NCBI GenBank assembly: GCA_032718475.1
Contig: JAUCBJ010007398.1
Coordinates: 1-36,130, forward strand
From: Nemertoderma westbladi
Lineage: Eukaryota > Xenacoelomorpha > Nemertodermatida > Nemertodermatidae
Direction of reading: 5' to 3'
DNA length: 36,130 nucleotides
Shown: in pieces, positions 1 to 9,024 of the stretch
Layout of the letters: each line of letters opens with the position of its first letter
How positions within the stretch are numbered: the stretch's first letter is position 1
Notes under the pieces: model-generated
What the model was told of the DNA's origin: nothing
Database searches by the model: none
Seen by the model: the letters and a program-made list of their open reading frames with translations, nothing else
Program-made: the position numbers and the translations under genes

Positions 1-277
1 ATGAATATGCTATGGTTGGTTGATGCAACGACACGAACCAATACGCGCGGGTGGTAACAGCTGTAGGAGTAAGGAGGGCATCGTGAGGTTAGGCTACGCG
101 TAGGTGATAGGCAGCGATTGGTTGAAGGTAACGAGGCGAATCAATATTGATGGTGACAGATGGTCATTAAACACCTCGATTTAGGGTAGAAATTTGGCAT
201 TTTTTAATTGCCTCCGAGATGTGGCCCGTAGCCCAGGCTAGGGAGGAGATAGCCGAGGGCTATGCTTCTCCTACTAC
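1..277. other. Unassigned non-coding stretch
   Basis: I see no convincing coding frame, RNA gene or repeat here. The segment leads directly into the 35-bp minisatellite. Confidence 0.5.
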
Positions 278-567
278 TTAGGATATCGGTTAGACTAACT
301 GATGAACAAAGGTTAGGATATCGGTTAGACTAACTGATGAACAAAGGTTGGGACAGCGGTTAGACTAACTTAAGAACAAAGGTTGGGACAGCGGTTAGAC
401 TAATTTAAGAACAAAGCTTGGGACAGCGGTTAGACTAACTTAAGAACAAAAGTTGGGACAGCGGTTAGACTAACTTAAGAACAAAGGTTGGGACAGCGGT
501 TAGACTAACTTAAGAACAAAGGTTGGGACAGCGGTTAGACTAACTTAAGAACAAAGGTTGGGACAGC
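278..567. repeat. 35-bp minisatellite, about 8.3 copies
   Basis: The core GGTTGGGACAGCGGTTAGAC recurs every 35 bp, followed by taacttaagaacaaa. Unit boundaries fall at 311, 346, 381, 416, 451, 486, 521 and 556. The first two units form a variant with ggatatcgg and ctgatgaac; the remainder are nearly identical. The last unit breaks off after GGACAGC at 567. No reading frame is associated with it. Confidence 0.97.
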
Positions 568-799
568 ATGTTTCGAAATCAACAGACATTCAATGAACTT
601 ATACAGCAGTGTCATATATCACGTATCCCTTGGTTTAATCACTATTCTTTATTTAAGTATAACTGAATCCTGGCCCGCCGCCTTCACCCTCCACTGATAA
701 TTTAAAATCGTAACTCATTCAATCTTTGACTAAATTATACCAAACTTGGTAAACATATAATCTTGTCTATCGGCTCAAATAAACACCACTTGCTAAAGT
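568..799. other. Unassigned spacer before the foldback complex
   Basis: Mixed AT-rich sequence. I see no coding frame or repeat in it. Confidence 0.4.
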
Positions 800-885
800 T
801 TCCCCTATAATGTTTTTTCCTATAGAACAGAACAGGATGCAGTTTTATTTTAGTAGTAAACAAGCTGTTATTTGCATCGATTTTC
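800..885. mobile_element. Left fragment of a small element interrupted by the foldback insertion
   Basis: This stretch contains gatgcagttttatttt and then ctgttatttgcatcgattttc. The uninterrupted relative at about 25150-25240 carries the matching blocks cagttttattttt, ctgttatttgcgtcgaattt and cctggagaggga. The last of these blocks is found instead at 7746-7758, beyond the foldback element. The simplest reading is one small element split by the foldback insertion. The similarity is visible by eye but diverged. Confidence 0.6.
878..885. repeat. Left target-site duplication CGATTTTC
   Basis: The 8-bp word CGATTTTC at 878-885 is repeated exactly at 7738-7745, on the other side of the long inverted-repeat element. 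Both copies lie at the matching internal point of the interrupted small element. Confidence 0.75.
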
Positions 886-1616
886 CAATAGTATCTACAT
901 CATTGTCCAGAATAGGGTGTTTCCCTTCACTTCTATGGGGCTTTCTATTATTCCTACCTGTCCCAAATACGTTGTCTAATGATTTCCAACCTGTCCAATA
1001 TAGGGGCATCCAATCAAATCATCATATGAGCCAACTCCTCTTCATCGGACCAATACCAACATTCCTAAAGTTAGGTATCCTCCTTATTTGCTATATAATG
1101 TAAAGGTTAATGGAAAATTCCACTGATATATAATCCAAGTGTCAACTACGAATCCAGGGCTCATTATAACAACCTATACTGGACAGAGCAACGTATTTGG
1201 GACAAGAGCTGGTTGAGGTATATGTACAGTGGAAATTCCCATTCTAAATAAGGGCATTTGGAATACTTGTTCCCTAGTTATGGTTAAAGATATACTGTGG
1301 GTGCCTTGCAAATGGCCTGTAAGACTGTGATGCATTATAGGCTATAGTGTCATCATAGTCACGTTATTTAATTTCATGTTGTACAATTTATTCATATTGT
1401 GCAATTTATCATGTTGTGCAATTTATTCATTATGCAATTTATTCATTGTGCAATTTATTCATGTGGTGCAATTTATTCACTTATAATAAATCTAAATACA
1501 TTCGTATATTAATAATTAAATGACAATCAAATTAGTGATATCGCAACCTCCTCCCCCGGACTCAACTTCATCCCAAATAGTCCTTAATAAGTCTTAAATT
1601 TGAATCAAATAGGTTG
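886..1616. repeat. Left outer arm of the foldback element
   Basis: This is an inverted copy of about 7030-7737. Paired landmarks include the segment around gatgcattataggctatag (near 1330) against its complement near 7280, and gatatcgcaacctcctccc (near 1540) against its complement near 7090. Several diverged copies of the gtccc-ataggttgttt motif occur inside, so even the outer arm seems to derive from the short motif. Small open frames here are not convincing genes. Confidence 0.9.
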
Positions 1617-2636
1617 TTAGTGTCCCATATAGGGTGTTTGTGTCTCATATAGGTTGATTTTATCCAAAATAGCCTGTAGCTTTATCAAAATTATTTCAAA
1701 TGGTTTATAAATGTAAAGGAATACTGAAAAGAATATTGACTTCATAATCATAGCTTTAATTCCAATTTGTCCAAATAGGTTGTTTATGTCCCATATAGGG
1801 TGTTTGTGTCCCACACAGGGTGTTTTTATACCAAATAGCATGTAACTTTCTCAAAATGATTTTACATAGTTTATAAATATGATGGAAATACTCAAAAGAA
1901 AATAGAATCCACTATCATACATAGCTTTAATTTAAATTTGTCCCAAATAGGTTGTTTGTGTCCCATATAGGGTGTTTGTGTACCAAATTGCGTGTGACTT
2001 TCTCAAAATGATTTTACATAGTTTATAAATATAATGGAATAGTTAAAAGCAAATAGAATTCACTATCATAGCTTTAATTGAAATTTGTCCCAAATAGGAT
2101 GTTTTTGTCCCATATAGGGTGTTTGTGTCCCGTATAGAGTGTGAATTGCTTATAATAATTTCAAGTCGTTTCTAAATGTAATGGAATAATAAAAAGAATA
2201 TAGAATTCACTATCATAGCTTTAATTTCAATTTGTCCCAAATAGGTTGTTTTTGTCCCATATAGGGTGTTTGTGTCCTGTATAGGGTGTGAATTGCTTAT
2301 AATGATTTCAAGTAGTTTCTAAATGTAATGGAATACTCAAAAGAATATAGAATTCACTATCATAGCTTTAATTTAAATTTGTCCCAAATAGGTTGTTTAT
2401 GTCCCATATAGGGTGTTTGTGTCCCATATAGGGTGTTTGTGTCCCAAATTGCGTGTGACTTTCTCAAAATGATTTTACATAGTTTATAAATATAATGGAA
2501 TACTCAAAAGAAAATATAATTCACTATCATAGCTTTAATTTAAATTTGTCACAAATAGGTTGTTTATGTCCCATATAGGGTGTTTGTGTCCCAAATGGCG
2601 TGTGACTTTCTCAAAATGATTTTACATAGTTTATAA
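1617..2636 (-). repeat. Left array of about 150-bp units built on a 20-bp motif
   Basis: The word GTCCCATATAGGGTGTTTGT and its variant GTCCCAAATAGGTTGTTT recur throughout. Where two full motifs abut, near 2400-2440, their period is 20 bp. They are separated by a conserved AT-rich segment with caaaatgattttacatag and ctatcatagctttaatt, giving units of roughly 150 bp. Open frames across the array repeat words such as PYMGH and PIWDTN; these are translations of the repeat, not genes. Confidence 0.93.
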
Positions 2637-2725
2637 AGAAAAAATATTTTTTTTATTATTCCATTATATTTATAAACTATGTAAAATCATTTTGAGAAAG
2701 TCATACGCTATTTGGGACACAAACA
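2581..2725. repeat. Internal palindrome where array polarity flips
   Basis: The sequence from about 2581 to 2636 is the inverse of about 2669 to 2725, separated by a 32-bp A/T-rich spacer. The homology continues outward into the arrays on both sides. The motif reads GTCCC-first to the left and GGGAC-last to the right, so the left arm holds an inversion of its own. Confidence 0.9.
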
Positions 2726-3055
2726 CCCTATATGGGACACAAACACCCTATATGGGACATAAACAACCTATTTGGGACAAATTTAAATTAAAGCTATGAT
2801 ACTGAATTATATTTTCTTTTGAGTATTCCATTACATTTCAAAACTATTTGAAATCATTATAAGCACTTCACACCCTATACCGGACACAAACACCCTATAT
2901 GGGACACAAACAACCTATTTGGGACAAATTTAAATTAAAGCTATGATAGTGGATTCTATATTCCTTTGCGTATTCCACTACATTTCGAAACTATTTGAAA
3001 TCTATTATAAGCACTTCACACCCTTTACGGGACACAAACACCCTATATGGGTAAT
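2669..3055 (+). repeat. Inverted part of the left array
   Basis: Two to three units of the about 150-bp repeat occur here in the orientation of the right arm, with CACCCTATATGGGAC cores. This makes the foldback imperfectly symmetrical: the right arm has a single polarity, the left arm two. Confidence 0.88.
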
Positions 3056-3437
3056 GGTGAAAAATATCGAGACTTGAAAAATATCGAGAGTAAAAATAAC
3101 GAGAGTAAAAATATCGAGAGTAAATATATCGAGTGTTGAAAAATATCGAGAGTAAAAATATCGAGTGTTGAAAAATATCGAGAGTAAAAATATCGAGTGT
3201 TGAAAAATATCGAGTGTTGAAAAATATCGAGAGTAAAAATATCGAGAGTAAAAATATCGAGTGTTGAAAAATATCGAGAGTAAAAATATCGAGAGTAAAA
3301 ATATCGAGTGTTGAAAAATATCGAGAGTAAAAATAACGAGTGTTGAAAATATCGAGTGTTGAAAAATATCGAGAGTAAAAATATCGAGTGTTGAAAAATA
3401 TCGAGTGTTGAAAAATATCGAGAGTAAAAATATTGCA
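3056..3437 (-). repeat. Two-unit ATATCGAG minisatellite, left copy
   Basis: Two unit types alternate irregularly: a 15-bp unit (gagagtaaaaatatc, about 12 copies) and a 17-bp unit (gagtgttgaaaaatatc, about 11 copies), almost all of them exact. The order is not a simple alternation; singles and doubles are mixed. Open frames on the minus strand here (words such as FNTRYF and YSRYF) are translations of the repeat. Confidence 0.95.
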
Positions 3438-3558
3438 TTTTGCTTGAGCATTTTATTTAGAATTATGGAACAATATTGCAGTGCATGGGTTACAACAGTA
3501 CAAGTGCAAGTGAATGGCATTATGTAATACACCTTGGGTACCCATTTACCAGATTTAT

Positions 3559-4276
3559 TATACAGTACAGGCCACCAGAAAAAGCAGATTTCATCCAATG
3601 TGATCACATGTGAACACATTTGTTCAAGTCATCTGATTGGCAGGTTATGGCGAGTTATCTTCTATATCACACAGCAGGAGGCTAACTTGCTGGGACCGAC
3701 AAAGGCTTAGTGTGCGGTGCGCCTGTATGTCTGATATCAGGTAGATGAGAGAGCCCCCAGGGCGTAACATTGCGGACATGGGCTGTATTGGTAGAGAGAG
3801 AACTACATAAAGTCCACATTGAGATTCATGGAGTGTACAGTATGGGAGTGGATGGGAATGTGGATGGGGGAGCCTAGACCATTGAATAATTAATTTAGTG
3901 CAGGGAGATGTCGCGCCATTAGTCTGACACCGAGAGGGCACAGAGAAACACCAGACGATGCCTTAATATCACTAACTATAGGCCTGCCTACTAGACACTA
4001 TTAACCGCACACTATAAAGGTAAACAAAATCCTTATCGCATTTCCAGCTGCAGTGAGTGACAGTTCGCGGCAAACTACAGAGAGTTTCCAGATTACTAAG
4101 CGTTTCAAAAGTATTCAATTGTATCCTTTGGCGAAAAAATTTTGGTTGTTGCCAATTCAATTATGTTCAATTATGTTCAATTGTCCCGTTCAACAACATT
4201 ACATTACACTGGTACACATTTGATAAAATGTGTTCACAATTGTACAAATCTGCGTTTTCTGGTGGCCTGTACTGTA
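3559..4276. repeat. Innermost inverted repeat and central loop of the foldback
   Basis: The segment at about 3559-3622 (tacagtacaggccaccagaa and following) is an imperfect inverse of about 4196-4276. It extends the fold beyond the minisatellite arrays. The loop between them, about 3623-4195, is the only unrepeated DNA in the element. Its open frames are short, overlap on both strands and resemble nothing I know, so I call no gene. If the element ever carried a coding region, this is where its remnant would be. Confidence 0.7.
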
Positions 4277-4635
4277 CTAGCTAGTTTTTGCTATTTTTTA
4301 AATAAATATTATAAAAGAAGTGCTAGCTATAAATTTTGATAAATATTATAAATATTGTTAAATATAAAAAAAATATTATTATTATATAAAGAAATATGTA
4401 CTCGAAAATGAACAGGAAATGCACTTAACAATAAATTGACAATATTAGCTAAAAGTAATCTGTACATAATATTACAATAATAAGAATAATGGGACATTTT
4501 ATATAACCTAATAAGTTAAATGTTAAATATTATATTAGAACACGTATAAGTTACCAAATGTTAATAAATATTGTTGTTCTAGAACATTTTTAGTAAAAAA
4601 AATTATCATACAACCCTTATTTAAAAAAATTGTTA
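4277..4635. other. AT-rich spacer of the foldback element
   Basis: Very A/T-rich sequence with many ata/taa runs. I see no gene or RNA in it. Confidence 0.5.
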
Positions 4636-5150
4636 CTATCGATATTTTTACTCTCGATATTTTTCAACATTCTATATTTTTTTCAACACTTGATATTTTT
4701 CAACACTCGATATTTTTCAACACTCGATATTTTTCAACACTCGATATTTTTACTCTCGATATTTTTCAACACTCGATATTTTTCAACACTCGATATTTTT
4801 CAACACTCGATATATTTCAACACTCGATATTTTTCAACACTCGATATTTTTACTCTCGATATTTTTCAACACTCGATATTTTTACTCTCGATATTTTTCA
4901 ACACTCGATATTTTTACTCTCGATATTTTTCAACACTCGATATTTTTACTCTCGATATTTTTACTCTCGATATTTTTACTCTCGATATTTTTCAACACTC
5001 AGTATTTTTACTCTCGATAATTTTACCCTCGATATTTTTACTCTCGATATTTTTTGAACTCTCGATATTATCGTTATTTTTCAACACTCGATGTTTTTAC
5101 TCGCGTTATTTTTACTCTCGATATTTTTCATGTCTCGATATTTTTCAATA
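4636..5150 (+). repeat. Two-unit ATATCGAG minisatellite, right copy
   Basis: The same two unit types as on the left appear in the inverse orientation: gatatttttactctc (15 bp) and gatatttttcaacactc (17 bp). The order starts with runs of the 17-bp unit, becomes alternating near 4850-4930, then is rich in the 15-bp unit, and degenerates after about 5050. It is longer than the left copy and its unit order differs, so the two arrays have evolved independently since the fold formed. Confidence 0.95.
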
Positions 5151-7035
5151 TAACCCCTATATGGGACAAAAACAACCTATTTGGGACAAATTGAAATTAA
5201 AGCTATGGTAGTGAATTCTATATTCTTTTGAGTATTCCATGAGATTTAGAAACTAATTAAAATCACTTTGAGAAAGTAACACGCTATTTGGGACAACAAC
5301 ACCCTATATGGGACACAAACAACCTATTTGGGACAAATTTAAATGAAAGCTATGATAGTGAATTCTATTTTCTTTTTAAGTATTCCATTACATTTCGAAA
5401 CTATTTGGAATCATTATAAGCACTTCATACCCTATACCGGACATAAACACCCTATATGGGACACAAACAACCTATTTGGGACAAATTTAAATTAAAGCTA
5501 TGATAGTGGATTCTATTTTCTTTTGAGTATTTCCATTATATTTATAAACTATGTAAAATAATTTTGAGAAAGTCATACGCTATTTGGCACGCAAACACCC
5601 TATATGGGACAAAAACAACCTATTTGGGACAAATTTAAATTAAAGCTATGATACTGAATTATATTTTCGTTTGTTTATTCCATTATATTTATAAACTATG
5701 TAAAATCATTTTGAGAAAGTCATACGCTATTTGGCACACAAACACCCTATATGGGACAAAAACAACCTATTTGGGACAAATTTAAATTAAAGCTATGATA
5801 GTGGATTCTATTTTCTTTTGAGTATTCCATTACATTTCGAAAATATTTGAAATCATTATAAGCAATTCACACCCTTTACGGGACACAAACACCCTATATG
5901 GGTCACAAACAACCTATTTGGGACAAATTTAAATTAAAGCTATGATAGTGGATTCTATTTTCTTTTGAGTATTTCCATTATATTTATAAACTATGTAAAA
6001 TCATTTTGAGAAAGTCATACGCTATTTGGCACAAAAACACCCTATATGGGACAAAAACAACCTATTTGGGACAAATTTAAATTATAGCTATGATACTGAA
6101 TTATATTTTCTTTTGAGTATTCCATTATATTTATAAACTATGTAAAATCATTTTGAGAAAGTCACACTCTATTTGGGACTCAAACACCCTATATGGGACA
6201 CAAACACCCTATATGGGACATAAACAACCTATTTGGGACAAATTTAAATTAAAGCTATGATAGTGAATTCTATATTCTTTTGAGTATTCCATTACATTTA
6301 GAAAATATTTGAAATCATTATACGCAATTCACACCCTATACGGGACACAAACACCCTATATGGGACAAAAGCAACCTATTTGGGACAAATTGAAATTAAA
6401 GCTATGGTATTAAATTATATATTCTTTTGAGTATTCCATGAGATTTAGAAACTATTTAAAATCATTTGGAGAAAGTGACACGCTATTTGGGACACAAACA
6501 CCCTATATGGGACACAAACACCCTATATGGGACACAAACAACCTATTTGGGACAAATTTAAATTAAAGCTATGATAGTGAATTCTATATTCTTTTGGGTA
6601 TTCCATTACATTTCGAAACTATTTGAAATCATTATAAGCACTTCACACCCTATACCGGACACAAACACCCTATATGGGACATAAACAACCTATTTGAGAC
6701 AAATTTAAATTAAAGCTATGATAGTGGATTCTATTTTCTTTTGAGTATTTCCATTATATTTATAAACTACGTAAAATCATTTTGAGAAAGTCATACGCTA
6801 TTTGGGACACAAACACCCTATATGGGACACAAACACCCTATATGGGACACAAACACCCTATATGGGACACAAACAACCTATTTGGGACAAATTTAAATGA
6901 AAGCTATGATAGTGAATTCTATATTCTTTTGGGTATTCCATTACATTTCGAAACTATTCGAAATCCTTATAAGCACTTCACACCCTATACGGGACACAAA
7001 CACCCTATATGGGACACAAACAACCTATTTGAGTC
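5151..7035 (+). repeat. Right array of about 150-bp units built on the 20-bp motif
   Basis: A dozen or so units are each made of one to four CACCCTATATGGGACA motifs, a CAACCTATTTGGGACAAAT motif, the segment aaattaaagctatgatagtg, and attccattacatttcgaaac or its attccattatatttataaac variant. Two families of the AT-rich segment alternate along the array, giving a higher-order pattern. Polarity is uniform throughout. Confidence 0.93.
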
Positions 7036-7737
7036 AAATTTAAGACTTATTAAGGACTATTTGGGATGAAGTTGAGTCTAGGGGAGGAGGTTGCGATATC
7101 ACTAATTTGATTGTCATTTAATTATTATTATACGAATGTATTTAGATTTATTATATGTGAATAAATTGCACCACATTAATAAATTGCACAATGAATAAAT
7201 TTGCACAACATGAATAAATTGCACAATATGAATAAATTGCACAACATGAAATGAAATAACGTGACTATGGTGACACTATAGCCTATAATGCATCACAGTC
7301 TTACAGGCCATTTGCAAGGCACCCACAGTATATCTTTAACCATAACTAGGGAACATGTATTCCAAATGCCCTTATTTAGAATGGGAATTTCCACTGTACA
7401 TATACCTCAACCAGCTCTTGTCCCAAATACGTTGCTCTGTCCAGTATAGGTTGTTATAATGAGCCCCGGATTCGTAGCTGACACTTGGATTATATATCAG
7501 TGGAATTTTCCATTAACCTTGACATTATATAGCCAATAAGGGAGATGCCTAACTTTAGGAATGTTGGTATTGGTTCGATGACGAGGAGTTGGCTCATATG
7601 ATGATTTCATTGGATGCCCCTATATTGGACAGGTTGGAAATCATTACACAACGTATTTGGGACAGGTAGGAATAATAGAAAGCCCCATAGAAGTGAAGGG
7701 AAACACCCTATTCTGGACAATGATGTAGACACTACTC
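7030..7737. repeat. Right outer arm of the foldback element
   Basis: Inverse of 886-1616 with high identity by eye, including the cataactagggaac, ccagctcttgtcccaaatac and gaaagccccatagaagtgaa landmarks. It ends at ggacaatgatgtagacactactc, immediately before the second CGATTTTC. Confidence 0.9.
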
Positions 7738-7745
7738 CGATTTTC
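7738..7745. repeat. Right target-site duplication CGATTTTC
   Basis: Exact copy of 878-885. The next base differs (c on the left, a on the right), so the duplication is 8 bp. Confidence 0.75.
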
Positions 7746-7790
7746 ACCTGGAGAGGGAAGAATATTGATTGCCCCCCCCCCCCACCTGCA
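7746..7790. mobile_element. Right fragment of the interrupted small element, with a C-run
   Basis: The sequence acctggagagggaagaatattgattg followed by a run of C (about 7772-7783) parallels 25218-25276, where cctggagagggatgcagttttattg is followed by C-runs. It completes the fragment at 800-885. Confidence 0.6.
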
Positions 7791-8130
7791 GTTAAGTGAA
7801 AATATTTCGGCACCATTTAATTTTATTTTCACGGTCGCACATCAAGTAGTCTGTCAAAAGATACAAAGATACAATTCATTATAAACATAACAAAATTAAT
7901 TATAATAATTCTAAAAATATAAGGCAGATTTTCCTAAAGTTAGCTCTTTAGTCTTTAGCAATCTTTTACATTGACAAGACTTATAAAATAATTGATGTTG
8001 AATAATTATTATTAAGATTAAAATATATTATTAGGAATTCGAAGAAAGCAAATTGTATTGAGTTAGTATTGGCAAATGAGTTAGCATCTCACAAACCAGT
8101 CTAGTCTAACTTTAGAGTAGCCTTGTTCGC
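7791..8130. other. Unassigned AT-rich spacer
   Basis: No gene or repeat recognised. Confidence 0.4.
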
Positions 8131-8480
8131 ATTCTTCCAGGTTTAGGCCTATAGATTCCACCGTCTTCGTTCCAGGTTTAATACTGTAATAGACTCCGTT
8201 ATCCGTCTCGATCGCTTCGCTATGCACCATCTTACTGGGTTTAATAAACTCCATCGCCTTCCTGTCGTTCTCTGTTTTGTAGATTACTACGCCATCGTCT
8301 GATCACTTGGTTGCGTGTTTAATACTGTAATAGACTCAGTCGCCATCGTATCGTTCCGGATGCATTGAATAGACTCCATTGTCCATCGCGATTGTTTCAT
8401 TGTTTACGTTTAATTGACTCCGTCGCCTCCTCGGATTATGGATTAGGAATCCGGCCGGGTTTCGTAGATTCCGCCATCGT
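8131..8480. repeat. Degenerate tandem repeat around AATAGACTCCGTCGCCATCG
   Basis: Variants of aatagactccgt-cgccatcg recur near 8186, 8237, 8321, 8368, 8408 and 8460, several preceded by gtttaatactgt. Spacing is irregular (about 40-85 bp), so this is an old, eroded minisatellite. The open frame across 8365-8688 lies on these repeats and looks accidental. Confidence 0.65.
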
Positions 8481-8630
8481 TCAGCAGTTCAGTGTTTTTA
8501 ATCAAAGCCATAATTCCGGCACCGGCACCACGACCAACGATTTCGGAAGTAACAGGCTCCCTCCGTCAACAACACTCGGCAGCTCGGGGTTTAACTATCG
8601 GGCAAGGGCAACTTGTAATTGGGCGATCAT

Positions 8631-8684
8631 CTATCTGATAGTTGAAAAAGACTGTCTGACAGTTGGTATCAGACTATCTGATAG
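8631..8684. repeat. Three tandem odd-palindromes, CTATCTGATAG type
   Basis: CTATCTGATAG begins at 8631 and 8674, and CTGTCTGACAG at 8652. The spacing is 21 and 22 bp, and each is followed by TT. All three are perfect 5-bp inverted repeats around a single T. The middle copy differs at two positions that would pair with each other (A-T replaced by G-C). Confidence 0.75.
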
Positions 8685-8689
8685 TTAGC

Positions 8690-9024
8690 GCCCCATGGGT
8701 AAATCCTTACCCCATGGGCCGTTACCTCTCTGACTGACACCGCAACAGCCCCTATAGGACCAGTAGGCCTACAACATAAACAACCAACTGTTTTGAATTT
8801 CCCCCTTACATCCATATCACTGTACCTCATTGTATAAATCAGATTTGGTGATAGGGTGTAATAGTGCAATTTGAAATCCATTGTATCAACTATGTTATTA
8901 TAACTATAATTTAAAAAAAAAAAGCTTACTAAACCAGCGATGTACAGAATACATCTATAATCAATTGCATGTTGTTAGTTAAAGTACTGCAGTTATAAAC
9001 AGGATACGTCTATCATATTATTAT
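8690..9024. other. Unassigned spacer
   Basis: It opens with two CCCATGGG palindromes (about 8693-8719). No gene is seen; the open frames here are short and unsupported. Confidence 0.4.

Larger units (their letters stand above)
886..7737. mobile_element. Giant foldback (long inverted-repeat) DNA element, about 6.85 kb, non-autonomous
   Basis: The two ends are inverted copies of each other: TCTACATCATTGTCCAGAAT near 894 matches the complement of the sequence ending near 7733. The inversion continues inward through unique-looking outer arms, 20-bp-motif arrays, ATATCGAG arrays and a short inner repeat, leaving a central loop of roughly 570 bp. An 8-bp direct repeat flanks the whole. Long inverted repeats made of short tandem subrepeats are the hallmark of foldback elements such as Drosophila FB and sea-urchin TU, and TU is known for 8-bp duplications. 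No transposase is visible, so movement would need an enzyme in trans. The superfamily is not determined; the 8-bp duplication also fits hAT-type enzymes. Confidence 0.85.

Noticed and set aside
3005-5211. Repeat proteins rich in FNTRYF / YSRYF words
   Set aside because: They are translations of the two-unit ATATCGAG minisatellite, open in several frames because the units lack stops. No other coding sign.
1617-7035. CArG boxes (SRF sites) in the CCTATATGGG motif
   Set aside because: The canonical site is CC, six A/T, GG. Here the spacing is five A/T or includes a G, and the motif is simply the repeat core.
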